Shown here one piece after another: positions 28,867-36,579 of a DNA stretch of 64,000 bases. The stretch comes from Acidobacterium sp. S8 (GTDB taxonomy: Bacteria; Acidobacteriota; Terriglobia; Terriglobales; Acidobacteriaceae): the NCBI RefSeq assembly GCF_009765985.1, contig NZ_LMUM01000015.1, positions 248,001-312,000 on the forward strand, read 5' to 3'. The notes beneath the pieces are model-generated. The model had not been told where the DNA came from. It ran no database searches and was given only the letters and a program-made list of their open reading frames with translations. Position 1 is the first letter of the stretch. Every line of letters begins with the position of its first letter. The translations under genes were made by a program, and so were the position numbers.

Positions 28867-29922
28867 GTGACAGATACAATCCGCGCCGGAGTCATCGGCT
28901 TCGGCCTTGCTGGCCGCATCTTTCATACGGCCGTGATTGCGGCTACACCTGGGCTCGAGCTTGCGGCCATCGTGCAGCGTAAAGGCGACGAGGCCGCAAA
29001 AGCCTATCCAGAGGCGACCATCTATCGCTCGATCGAGGAACTGTTGGCCGACGAGAGCATCCGGCTTGTAGTTGTCGGTACGCCGAGCTTCTCTCATTTC
29101 GAGGTAGCGGAACAATGCCTGCGCGCGGGTAAAGATGTAGTTGTCGATAAGCCGTTTACGCTCACATCGGATGAGGCGGCGCATCTGATCCAGTTAGCGC
29201 GCCAGAAGAAGAGGCTTTTGACCGTCTATCAGAACCGCCGCTGGGATGGTGACTTCAAGACTGTTAAAACCCTGCTGGCGAGCGAAAAACTAGGCTGTTT
29301 GGCTGCATTTGAGTCGCATTATGACCGCTTCCGTCCGCAGCCGCGGCTGCAGGTTTGGCGCGAGAACGGCGGTCCAGGCGGAGGAACGCTCTTCGACCTG
29401 GGCTCGCACCTGATCGACCAGGCACTGACGCTTTTCGGCAAGCCGGAAAGCATCTTCGCCAGCGTCCGTAAAGAACGTGAGAACGCCACGGTCGACGATG
29501 CGTTTGATCTCGCGCTCTTTTATCCGAAACTCACCGTATATCTCCGCGCTTCGAACCTGACCTGCAAGCTGGGAGCGCGCTTCACGTTGCACGGCACTCA
29601 AGGCAGCTTCATCAAGTTCGGCATCGATCCGCAGGAGGATGCGCTGAAAGCCGGAGCAACCTTCGATAGCCTGGGCTTCGGCGACGAGCCCGAAGAGGCC
29701 TGGGGCAAACTCTATGTTGAGAATGCCGCGCCGCAATCTATTCCGACTGAAACCGGCGATTACCGCGGCCTTTATGCCAACGTGCGCGATGCCTTGCTCG
29801 GCGTCGGCGAGCTCGAGGTAAAGCCGGAGCAGGCCTGGCGCACGACGCGCCTGATCGAACTGGCTCGGGAAAGCAGCAGCCAGGGTCGCGCACTTCCTGT
29901 CGATTTAAGCAACGAACCATAA
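28867..29922 (+). CDS. Gfo/Idh/MocA-family oxidoreductase
   Basis: A 351-residue NAD(P)-dependent oxidoreductase, cytosolic, probably acting on a sugar or inositol. The N-terminal Rossmann glycine motif is GVIGFGLAGRIFHT (about 8-21). The active-site lysine lies in VVDKPFTLT (about 92-100) and a conserved LYQ-type QNRRWDGDF segment follows. The C-terminal alpha/beta domain contains GPGGGTLFDLGSHLIDQAL with the catalytic Asp/His pair. It is most like the YdgJ/YvaA group. GTG 28867 follows a glgX gap of 31 bp, so co-transcription with glgX is likely. Exact substrate not deducible. Confidence 0.88.
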   Translation: MTDTIRAGVIGFGLAGRIFHTAVIAATPGLELAAIVQRKGDEAAKAYPEATIYRSIEELLADESIRLVVVGTPSFSHFEVAEQCLRAGKDVVVDKPFTLTSDEAAHLIQLARQKKRLLTVYQNRRWDGDFKTVKTLLASEKLGCLAAFESHYDRFRPQPRLQVWRENGGPGGGTLFDLGSHLIDQALTLFGKPESIFASVRKERENATVDDAFDLALFYPKLTVYLRASNLTCKLGARFTLHGTQGSFIKFGIDPQEDALKAGATFDSLGFGDEPEEAWGKLYVENAAPQSIPTETGDYRGLYANVRDALLGVGELEVKPEQAWRTTRLIELARESSSQGRALPVDLSNEP

Positions 29923-29957
29923 AAAAAGCGGCAGCCGGAGTAAATACGCGGCTGCCG
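29921..29957 (-). terminator. Intrinsic terminator, minus-strand orientation
   Basis: CGGCAGCCG (29929-29937) pairs with CGGCTGCCG (29949-29957). On the minus strand the stem is followed by CTTTTTTT. It would stop transcripts coming from the ADOP permease gene, whose stop is about 450 bp away. On the plus strand it lies just past the oxidoreductase stop but lacks a T-run. Confidence 0.65.
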
Positions 29958-30407
29958 TGGGAGGCGAGTCACATGCCTGCGACTCGTCAAGGAAACTGAA
30001 CCCTTTATCGGGTGCTTCCGTGGACGTTATCTTTTCAGCGAAAGTCTCAATTCACTAGTGATTTATCCAAATCAAAAGAGATTTTTGGCGAACGCAGGAG
30101 GCGGCTTACCCCCTCACCCCCCTCTCAGCTGTCCCTTTTTACCTGTTTTCAATCACTTAGCGGGGAATCATCCCCTACTATACTTATGATTTTAAAAGGC
30201 TTAACTGCTTTCTAGTGTTTTCAATGACTTAGCATGGGATCTATGTAGCATTCTTCCTAGAGGCAAACAACGACGCTGAACTCTTCTTCCTATTTCCAGT
30301 TTAGCTTTTTTACCCGATATTCTCTGACAATCATTGTTACAACAAATGCATCGAAGAATCAATTACATGCAACGTTCTCCAAACTTTTTACCTCTTGACA
30401 GCCATTT
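29923..30407. other. Intergenic region between convergent genes with hairpins and an 18-nt repeat pair
   Basis: No gene is visible in this 485-bp stretch. It contains a strong hairpin (29929-29957), a smaller one (CGAGTC/GACTCG, 29964-29985), a GGGGAATCATCCCC hairpin (30162-30175), and two copies of TGTTTTCAATsACTTAGC at 30144-30161 and 30216-30233. A pyrimidine-rich tract with C-runs lies at about 30108-30125. Confidence 0.6.
30144..30233 (+). repeat. Pair of 18-nt direct repeats (TGTTTTCAATsACTTAGC)
   Basis: Copies at 30144-30161 and 30216-30233 differ at one base (C or G) and are 72 bp apart. Both are followed by a G-rich segment (GGGGAAT and ATGGGAT). Their role is unknown. Confidence 0.55.
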
Positions 30408-32888
30408 CTACTCGGCGCGGAGCACTTTGATCGGATCTGTGTTCGTAGCGCGGTAGGCTGGCAGCATAGCTGCAGAAACAGCGGCCAGCAGCAGCACGGC
30501 TACGCTGATGCCGATTGCTAATGGATCTGCCGGGTTCGTCTCATAGAGCATGCTCTGCATGGTGCGCGTAATGAAAGCGGCAAGAACCAGACCAGCCCCC
30601 AGTCCGCAGGCCACCGGAAGCATCGCCTGTCGCACGATCAGCTTCACCAATTCTGCTTTACCTGCGCCCAGAGCGATGCGAATGCCCATCTCCTGCGCGC
30701 GCCGCGAAACGGAGTAGGAAAGCACCCCATAGATTCCGAGCAACGCCAGAGACAACGCAGCGATGCCGAAAGACGATAACAGCATGGTCTGAAAACGTTC
30801 GAGCGCGACTGAATCGCTGATCTGCTCGTCCATCGACTTCAGAATGGGAATGGCGACTTGCGGATCGATGTTCCATATCTCGCGGTGTATAGCTGGTGCC
30901 AGCGCCTGAGTTGGCGACGAACTGCGGATAAGAAACACCACGTGCCATGGAGGAGATGTCCAGAAGGGAAGGTATACGGTGTTGACGACCTGCTTCAAGT
31001 TGTTGATGCGCGCGTCGGCCACTACGCCAACCACGGTGAGCTTCCCTGATCCGTCGCCGAAGGATTGCATTTCCCTTCCGACAGGATTTTCTCCGGGCCA
31101 TGCCTCGCGCGCGGCGCTCTCTGAGATCACGACCCGGTCAGGATGCGCTTTGTCGTCCTTAGTCAGATAGCGGCCCGTCATCAACGGAACCTGCATCAAG
31201 GAGAAATAATCTGGACTTACCCAGCGTACGTTTACCTTCGGCTCCTGTCCCGGAGGCACAGGGTGATCTGCGCGTTGGATACCATCGACCCAGGTGTCGC
31301 CAGTCATTGGCAGTTCGCTGGTGATGGCCGCAGACTGAACGCCGGGCAACTGCCGCATACGCTGCAGCGAACGCTCGATAAAGCTGATCTTCGCGGCATC
31401 GGAGTCTTTTTGGGTATCGCCATACTGCGGCGCGTAGAGATCCACCTGTGCGACGGTGACATGGCTGGCATTGAAGCCGCGGCCCTGATCGAGTACGCGC
31501 GCAAAGCTGCGTATGACCAAGGCAGTCACGATGAGAAGCACAACGGTGCAGGCTACTTCCGTGGCTACGAGCACATTTCGCGTAGTTGCGCCCTGACGCG
31601 TATTGGCTGCGCGCGAGGTGTTGCTCTGCATCGCCTGCTGCGGCTGCACGCGCAGAGAGCGCAGTGCAGGCAAAGTTCCGAAGAGAAGCGCCGTTAAAAT
31701 GGCCACCGAAGCAGCGAACACCAGGACGATCCAGTTCACATGCACTTCCTGCATACGAGGCAGATTGCCTGGCGCAATTTGCAGAAGCAGCTTTACGCCT
31801 GCTTCTGCAAGAAAGATGCCGACGCCGCCACCGGCAATCGCCAGAACCAGACTCTCGGCAAGGCTGGACTGAAATAGCCTTCTCTTGTTTGCGCCCAATG
31901 CGGTGCGGACGGCGATTTCATGCTCACGGGAGACGGCACGCGCCAATTGCAGGTTCGCCAGATTGACGCAGGCGATCAGCAGAACCGCGCCGACAGCAGC
32001 GAAAAGCAGCCAGAGCGCGGTGCTGACACCGCCGGTGATGTCTTTGGCAAATGGCTGGACGGCAATGCCCAGGTGTACGGGCAGGTGCGCCGATAAGGTG
32101 TGTGCCTGCTGCAATCCCTGAAGCTCAGCCTGCACCTGAGCGATGGCGACGCCGGGCTTCAGCCGCGCGATCATTTTGTAGTTGTAGTTGAAGACATCGT
32201 TCTTGAGAGTGTTTTGGCCGGGGATAAGTGGCTCAAGGAATGCATAGCCCCCTTCACTGCCCGACAAGCTTGCCGGCATGTTGGAGCCCAGAGAGATATT
32301 TGGAAACCGGAACGACTGCGGGAGCACGCCAATAATGGTCTTCGACTCCCCGTTTAACCGAATTGATTTGCCGACCGCAGCCGCATCACCTTGAAAGAAT
32401 TTTTGCCATGTTTCATAGCTGAGGAGAACTACGTCACCGTTACGGCCCGGGGCAGTTTCGTCGGAGGTGAAGTTTCTCCCGAAGACAGGTTGGACGCCAA
32501 GCACGGAAAGGAAACTCGACGAGACGGAGAGTCCGGTGACAATCTGCGGATGGCCACCATCGGTAGAGAGACTTTCATTGTGGTCCTGAAAGATGGCGGC
32601 GTCTTCAAGCGTCCGGGAGTCGGCCTTGAGGCGCGTGTAGTGCAGATAATTGACGGGGAGGGCTGGATACTGGTTCTGCATCTCCTGCAAGGTTTCGCGC
32701 ACGACGATGAGTTGGCCGGGATTGTGGAATGCGAAGGGGTTGAGCAGAACGGCTCGCACCACGCTGAAGACAGCTGTGACCGCGCCGACGCCAAGGGCGA
32801 GAGTGACGATAGCGGTCAGAGCAAACCCAGGGGATTTGCGCAGATTGCGAATGGCGTGACGAAGATCCTGCAGGAATGGGCGTGTCAT
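30408..32888 (-). CDS. ADOP-type (MacB/FtsX-like) orphan ABC permease
   Basis: An 826-residue inner-membrane permease of the acidobacterial duplicated orphan permease type. It begins with the typical LRHAIRNLRKSPGFALTAI segment and a first helix (LALGVGAVTAVFSVVRAVLL). A large periplasmic MacB-type domain follows, then three helices (about 270-400, including AVGAVLLIACVNLANLQLAR), a second periplasmic domain, and a last FtsX helix set (LSLALLGIYGVLSYSVSRR) with the cytoplasmic RRAQEMGIRIALGAGKAEL motif. The C-terminus LPAYRATNTDPIKVLRAE is conserved. No ATPase, HlyD-like adaptor or regulator gene adjoins it. Such proteins are thought to export peptides or lipids or to act mechanically. This one's role is unknown. 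Confidence 0.92.
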   Translation of the reverse strand: MTRPFLQDLRHAIRNLRKSPGFALTAIVTLALGVGAVTAVFSVVRAVLLNPFAFHNPGQLIVVRETLQEMQNQYPALPVNYLHYTRLKADSRTLEDAAIFQDHNESLSTDGGHPQIVTGLSVSSSFLSVLGVQPVFGRNFTSDETAPGRNGDVVLLSYETWQKFFQGDAAAVGKSIRLNGESKTIIGVLPQSFRFPNISLGSNMPASLSGSEGGYAFLEPLIPGQNTLKNDVFNYNYKMIARLKPGVAIAQVQAELQGLQQAHTLSAHLPVHLGIAVQPFAKDITGGVSTALWLLFAAVGAVLLIACVNLANLQLARAVSREHEIAVRTALGANKRRLFQSSLAESLVLAIAGGGVGIFLAEAGVKLLLQIAPGNLPRMQEVHVNWIVLVFAASVAILTALLFGTLPALRSLRVQPQQAMQSNTSRAANTRQGATTRNVLVATEVACTVVLLIVTALVIRSFARVLDQGRGFNASHVTVAQVDLYAPQYGDTQKDSDAAKISFIERSLQRMRQLPGVQSAAITSELPMTGDTWVDGIQRADHPVPPGQEPKVNVRWVSPDYFSLMQVPLMTGRYLTKDDKAHPDRVVISESAAREAWPGENPVGREMQSFGDGSGKLTVVGVVADARINNLKQVVNTVYLPFWTSPPWHVVFLIRSSSPTQALAPAIHREIWNIDPQVAIPILKSMDEQISDSVALERFQTMLLSSFGIAALSLALLGIYGVLSYSVSRRAQEMGIRIALGAGKAELVKLIVRQAMLPVACGLGAGLVLAAFITRTMQSMLYETNPADPLAIGISVAVLLLAAVSAAMLPAYRATNTDPIKVLRAE

Positions 32889-32993
32889 CGAGGCCCTCGT
32901 TGAGCTGAGAGCATTCTGGATGCCATACCAGCAAATCTACAGCCGCTTGATTTCACGATCTTTGACGCGCTTCGCTGAGCAGGAACTTCATAG

Positions 32994-33020
32994 ACACGTC
33001 CGCAAGCGGACGGTCCGTGT
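32994..33020. repeat. Nested hairpin upstream of ADOP permease
   Basis: ACAC...GTGT encloses a perfect GTCCGC-AA-GCGGAC stem (32998-33011). It lies about 110 bp upstream of the permease start, in a gene-free 253-bp gap. It could be an operator or part of a leader. Confidence 0.35.
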
Positions 33021-33141
33021 CCGAAGTTGAACATCTACGGAAGTTAGAAACACGTATCGCGTCGACACGCAAAACCCGAAGGCTGCGTCGGGACGGGCAT
33101 TTCCCGCTCCAGATGCTTTCAGCTTGCGGTATTTGAGGTTT

Positions 33142-33348
33142 CTAGTGGCCGTGATAATTGCGCAAGAGTTCGGCTGCGGAAAAAGCAACGAGCCATAATC
33201 CTGCGACAAGCGAGCCGATGGTCATCACCCATCTGCGAGCTTTGTGCTCGTCGGGGTGGAGCGACCGTTTTTGACGGGTGAAGAAGTGATGGCCCAGAAG
33301 ACCGATTCCAAGAAGGATAACGCCGATAATAAGGGTAGTTGTTGCCAT
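33142..33348 (-). CDS. Small two-helix membrane protein
   Basis: A 68-residue protein with two predicted membrane helices (TTLIIGVILLGIGLLGHHFF and VMTIGSLVAGLWLVAFSAAE) joined by a basic loop (TRQKRSLHPDEHKARR). I recognise no functional family. The ATG at 33348 gives a helix close to the N-terminus. It is transcribed away from the ccmC pair and may be the first gene of a unit with the ADOP permease, although the 253-bp gap makes this doubtful. Confidence 0.6.
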   Translation of the reverse strand: MATTTLIIGVILLGIGLLGHHFFTRQKRSLHPDEHKARRWVMTIGSLVAGLWLVAFSAAELLRNYHGH

Positions 33349-33395
33349 GGCGAATCAATCTACTCTTCCAATGCAACGTTTGTGAAGCAGGAAAT

Positions 33396-33424
33396 TTGAC
33401 AAGCTTTCAAAAATATATTGTCAA
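33396..33424. promoter_or_regulatory. Inverted repeat TTGACAA-N15-TTGTCAA upstream of ccmC
   Basis: A perfect 7-bp inverted repeat (33396-33402 and 33418-33424) surrounds an AT-rich core. It lies between the divergent small membrane protein and ccmC. TTGACA could act as a -35 element, but no correctly spaced -10 is present, so an operator is the better guess. Confidence 0.4.
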
Positions 33425-33564
33425 TGCTTCCCGGGCGGCCAAACTCTTGTGAGATTGATACTTATGGCTGGCAAAGTTCTTTCCATCCGATAAAAAATTA
33501 TCCCAGTATGCGGAATTCATCCGGCGTTACACTGGTATTTAAATTTTTCCATCAAGGACCGGGA

Positions 33565-34269
33565 ATGAAGCTGTTTCGCTGGCTGTGGGCTGCGGCTACC
33601 GTCGGATTGCTTGCTGAGGCATTTCGCGTGGCCATGTTTGTTGTTCCTGCAGATGAGGCTCAGGGCGATATCTTTCGCATCTTCTTCTACCACTTCCCGT
33701 CCGCGATGATGACGTTCCTGTTTTTCTTCGTCAGCTTTATCGCGTCGATTGTTTATCTGGTATCGCGCAACAGCAACCCGGTTCGAGCGATGAAAGCCGA
33801 TGCGATGGCGCTAGCCAATGCCGAGGTGGGAGTTGTTTTCTGCACGGTCGTGCTTATTACCGGACCGCTCTGGGCGCGTCCCGTATGGGGCATCTGGTGG
33901 ACCTGGGATGAGCGGCTGACCTCGACACTGGTTCTCTATCTCATTTATGTCGCTTATCTGTTGCTGCGGCGCTTTGCTGCCGGTCCGCAGATGCAGACGC
34001 TGGCGGCGGTGATGGCCATTTTTGGCTATGTTGACGTGCCGATCGTTTACTTTTCGACCCGCTGGTGGAGAACGCAGCACCCGGCACCGGTTTTTGGCGG
34101 AGGAGCGAACTCGGGAGTGGATCCCCGCATGATGCCTGCCGTCTGGTGGAATCTGGCGGCGTGGCTGGCGTGGGGCATTTTGATTGCGAGCTTCCGTTAT
34201 GCGGTCGCGCTGAGGGATCAGTTGAAAGAACAAAAAGAAGCGCTGCGGGCGCTGGAAGTGACAGGTTAA
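33565..34269 (+). CDS. ccmC: Haem transporter/lyase subunit CcmC
   Basis: CcmC (234 aa from ATG 33565) is the six-helix membrane protein of System I that hands haem to CcmE on the outer face of the membrane. The WWD haem motif reads PVWGIWWTWDERLTS. Conserved histidines are FYHFPSA near residue 43 and a later periplasmic position near TRWWRTQHP. AAGGA 9 nt upstream supports this start. The frame runs open from 33418 but that part is non-coding in character. It is followed 4 bp later by a ccmD-like gene. The other System I genes in the window (ccmF, ccmH) are 22 kb away. ccmA, ccmB, ccmE and ccmG are not in the window. Confidence 0.9.
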   Translation: MKLFRWLWAAATVGLLAEAFRVAMFVVPADEAQGDIFRIFFYHFPSAMMTFLFFFVSFIASIVYLVSRNSNPVRAMKADAMALANAEVGVVFCTVVLITGPLWARPVWGIWWTWDERLTSTLVLYLIYVAYLLLRRFAAGPQMQTLAAVMAIFGYVDVPIVYFSTRWWRTQHPAPVFGGGANSGVDPRMMPAVWWNLAAWLAWGILIASFRYAVALRDQLKEQKEALRALEVTG

Positions 34270-34273
34270 GACT

Positions 34274-34384
34274 ATGGATCCGATGTTTCATCGACACCTT
34301 GTGCTGGCTTATACCGCGACCTGGGTTATTCAGCTTGGATATCTGGCTTATGTTGCCTTGAAATGGCGTGCCGGGCGGCGTTAG
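34274..34384 (+). CDS. CcmD-like micro-protein (36 aa)
   Basis: An ATG 4 nt after the ccmC stop opens a 36-codon frame ending in TAG at 34382-34384. The product has a single transmembrane helix (LVLAYTATWVIQLGYLAYVA) and a basic end (LKWRAGRR). CcmD proteins are exactly such small single-helix proteins. They are encoded next to ccmC and help release haem-loaded CcmE. Position, size and topology fit. Primary sequence in this family is weakly conserved, so the assignment is by context. The TAG stop lies about 14 bp before a tandem repeat block. Confidence 0.7.
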   Translation: MDPMFHRHLVLAYTATWVIQLGYLAYVALKWRAGRR

Positions 34385-34397
34385 CTTCGCCCTTAAG

Positions 34398-34656
34398 ACG
34401 AAGTAAGAAAGAAAGGTCCGGGGCTGAAGCTCCTCGCTCTTACTGAACTTATTCACCGGGCTAAAGCCCGGTGCTTCTACCCAAAAACACGCTCTCAGAG
34501 GCTCCGTTCTCGCATCGATCAGACGCTCGATGACGAAGGATGAAGAGCCCGGGCTGAAGCCCCTTGCTCTTCGCTGAACTTATTCACCGGGCTGAAACCC
34601 GGTGCTTCTACCCAAAACACGCTCTCAGAGGCTCCGCTCTCGCATCGATCAGACGC
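34398..34656 (+). repeat. Two tandem copies of a family B two-hairpin repeat
   Basis: Copy 1 (34398-34526) and copy 2 (about 34530-34656) have a period of about 130 bp. Each has a GGGCTGAAGCyCC hairpin, the segment CTTATTCACCGGGCTrAA followed by GCCCGGTG (in copy 1 a perfect 9-bp palindrome CACCGGGCT/AGCCCGGTG), then GCTTCTACCC. Both end with GCTCTCAGAGGCTCC and CGCATCGATCAGACGC. A diverged third copy is at 4010-4073 on the other strand. Confidence 0.85.
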
Positions 34657-34789
34657 ACTGTTTAGATTATTTCGCGCACATGCTGAAGCCGATCCCGGCT
34701 TTTCGCCGCAGCATTTGTTGACCGCGCGCCTTACGCTCCCGGGAGCGCCTGATCGCCTCCACTCACTTTCACGATCTTTGAAAAATATC

Positions 34790-34815
34790 TGAACGCCCCG
34801 CGTCCTCGCGCCGTC
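34790..34815 (+). promoter_or_regulatory. Candidate ECF-type promoter of the sigma operon
   Basis: TGAAC (34790-34794) and CGTC (34812-34815) are 17 bp apart, matching the general AAC/CGT pattern of ECF sigma promoters. The predicted start lies about 25 nt before the TTG start codon. ECF genes often activate themselves from such sites. The match is short, so this is tentative. Confidence 0.4.
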
Positions 34816-34845
34816 TTTGCGTGTGAATGGGAGCGGTGAGCCAGC

Positions 34846-35367
34846 TTGGCAAAGCAAGATGAAGCGGAATTCGCTGCATGCGTCGAGCGCTGTTCCCGCT
34901 TTGTCTTTCGCGTGGCCTACGCGGTGCTGCGCAATTCCCATGACGCCGAGGATGTGGTGCAGGAAGTCTTTCTGAAGCTTTATCGCAACGGAGCATGGCG
35001 CGGCATGCGCGAGGAGAAGGCTTATTTTGCACGGGTCGCGTGGCGGTCTGCCGTTGACCGGCTGCCCAAACACGCTGGCGCATCGATGGAAGAGATGGAG
35101 ATCGCGTCCGAGTTGCCGAATCCGGAGCAGATGGCGCTCGATGCTGATTGGCAGAAGAAAGTGCACCGCCTGATGGATACGTTGCCGGAAGAGTTTCGCC
35201 AGCCTCTTGCCCTCTCGACGATTGAGGAGCTGACATCGGGCGAGATTGCCCGGATCATGGAGATTCCGGAAGGTACCGTGCGCACGCGCATTCTGCGCGC
35301 AAGACAGTTGCTGCGAAAAAAGCTGGCGACGCTGGAAGGGAGAAGCTATGCAGCGAAACAAATCTGA
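34846..35367 (+). CDS. ECF-family RNA polymerase sigma factor
   Basis: A 173-residue sigma-70 family factor of the extracytoplasmic type. Region 2 reads RFVFRVAYAVLRNSHDAEDVVQEVF (about residues 18-42, given here in part), for -10 recognition and core binding. Region 4 contains the helix-turn-helix TSGEIARIMEIPEGTVRTRI (about 130-150). The start is TTG 34846 after a GGTGAG-like ribosome-binding site. The gene overlaps the next one by 20 nt, so the membrane protein that follows is a strong candidate for its cognate regulator. Confidence 0.9.
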   Translation: MAKQDEAEFAACVERCSRFVFRVAYAVLRNSHDAEDVVQEVFLKLYRNGAWRGMREEKAYFARVAWRSAVDRLPKHAGASMEEMEIASELPNPEQMALDADWQKKVHRLMDTLPEEFRQPLALSTIEELTSGEIARIMEIPEGTVRTRILRARQLLRKKLATLEGRSYAAKQI

Positions 35368-35872
35368 GTTCGAGCGGGCACTTGCCTCCTATGCCGATCC
35401 GGCTGAGGCGGGGCATGCGGGCGTGCTTACGGCGCGGGTGATGGCTGCGGTGGAGGCGCGAGGTCAGCGGCGTGCGTGGTTCTTAAGGCTCGGCTTCGCT
35501 ATACCGGTATTGGCCTGCCTGCTGCTGACGGTATCTGTGCTGCGACCCCATGCCAAATCTGCAGTGAAGACGGCGGCTCTGAAGCCAGCATATGAATCGG
35601 CGCCTGCAACGCCTCTGGTCCCGCATGCCAAGCCTCACGTGGAGAAAGCGGGAATACGGATCAACCCGAAGCGGTCGCACCCGTTGCCTAAGCTCGATCA
35701 GTTCCCTGCTGCCGATTCGCTGAGCGAGCAGGAGCGCCGGCTGGTGAGCTTCGCTACACATGCGCCGCCAGTCGAGCAAAGCGACATCGCCCAGGCGCAG
35801 GAACAAGGCGGCAAACCTCTCCATATTGCCGATCTGGATATACCACCGATTACGCATATTACTCAGCCATAA
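35348..35872 (+). CDS. Membrane protein co-encoded with ECF sigma (candidate anti-sigma)
   Basis: A 174-residue protein with a short cytoplasmic N-terminal helix region (SEFERALASYADPAEAGHA), one transmembrane helix (WFLRLGFAIPVLACLLLTV) and a proline-rich exported C-terminal part ending IPPITHITQP. The layout is that of an anti-sigma factor, but no zinc-binding HxxxCxxC motif is present. ATG 35348 overlaps the sigma gene. The frame extends to 35246 but lacks a ribosome-binding site there. The function as sigma regulator is inferred from overlap and topology. Confidence 0.65.
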   Translation: MQRNKSEFERALASYADPAEAGHAGVLTARVMAAVEARGQRRAWFLRLGFAIPVLACLLLTVSVLRPHAKSAVKTAALKPAYESAPATPLVPHAKPHVEKAGIRINPKRSHPLPKLDQFPAADSLSEQERRLVSFATHAPPVEQSDIAQAQEQGGKPLHIADLDIPPITHITQP

Positions 35873-35888
35873 CCCATAAGGAGCGAAC

Positions 35889-36407
35889 GTGAAAAAAACG
35901 ATTCTATTTTGCCTCATACTGGCCTTCACCGCAGGAACACCGCGGCTTTTCGCTCAGGAAAATACCGGGAAAGTGCCCGACTCTCCGCCACATTTCTTCC
36001 ATTTGCTGTTTACGGTCGAGGAGGTTGGTGACAGCGGGAAGATTGTGAACAGCCGTTCATATTCGACGACCATCTCGGATCACAGCTATAACCAGATTCG
36101 CACCGGCACCAAAGTACCGGTCAAGTCGAGTGATAAGGGCGATATTCAATATATAGACGTGGGAGTCAGCGTGGACTGCCGGGATGCCCATGAAGTAAAC
36201 GGCAAATTTTCTGCGGGGATCACGGCGGATATCAGCAGCATTGCCGCCGATGCGGAAACCGCGAGCCAGCCGCCGATCCTGCGTCAGAATCGCTGGCAGG
36301 CGAACTCACTGATACCGATGGGAAAGCCGACGGTCATTTTTTCTTCAGACAATCTGCAGGGAAAAGGAAAGCTCCAGGTGGAGCTGACGGCGACCATTCT
36401 TGAATAG
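35889..36407 (+). CDS. Exported protein of unknown function in ECF sigma operon
   Basis: A 172-residue exported protein with a signal peptide (KKTILFCLILAFTAGTPRLFA) and a beta-rich mature domain (SYSTTISDHSYNQIRTGTKV, then VGVSVDCRDAHEV). The ending GKGKLQVELTATILE suggests a strand-rich fold. The start is GTG 35889 with AAGGAG 5 nt upstream. It is the third gene of the sigma operon, 16 bp after the membrane protein. I recognise no family. It may be the envelope component monitored by the sigma system. Confidence 0.65.
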   Translation: MKKTILFCLILAFTAGTPRLFAQENTGKVPDSPPHFFHLLFTVEEVGDSGKIVNSRSYSTTISDHSYNQIRTGTKVPVKSSDKGDIQYIDVGVSVDCRDAHEVNGKFSAGITADISSIAADAETASQPPILRQNRWQANSLIPMGKPTVIFSSDNLQGKGKLQVELTATILE

Positions 36408-36444
36408 AAAAAGGCAACGAGGAAGCCTGTCGGCATCCTCGTTG
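36408..36444 (-). terminator. Intrinsic terminator for glutaredoxin gene
   Basis: CAACGAGGA (36415-36423) pairs with TCCTCGTTG (36436-36444). On the minus strand the stem is followed by CCTTTTTC, placing it 136 bp after the glutaredoxin stop. It directly abuts the end of the plus-strand exported-protein gene and may serve both. Confidence 0.7.
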
Positions 36445-36579
36445 TCCGAGGAGGGTTTGCTGCTATTGAAGAAGCGGAGCACCTTTGGAAAGTGTTGCCT
36501 CTCTCTAAGCGAAGACAACTTTTCGGAAAAAAAGTTTCGGCAGGTTTGAAATTTTCTTTAGAAGATTTTTTGGGACGCT

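Larger units (their letters stand above)
34385..34845. other. Gene-free stretch with tandem two-hairpin repeat and ECF-sigma promoter region
   Basis: The first part is occupied by the family B tandem repeats (34398-34656). The rest (34657-34845) is the upstream region of the ECF sigma gene, with a candidate autoregulatory promoter at 34790-34815. A GCGCTCCCGGGAGCGC-type palindrome lies near 34735-34748. No gene is visible. Confidence 0.6.

Noticed and set aside
33119-33376. 85-codon minus-strand frame overlapping the small two-helix membrane protein
   Set aside because: The overlapping 68-residue frame has two clear membrane helices; the longer one has no protein-like features.
34398-34656. 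Possible CRISPR-like direct repeats
   Set aside because: Only two copies of about 128 bp exist, with no spacers and no cas genes. They are tandem intergenic repeats.
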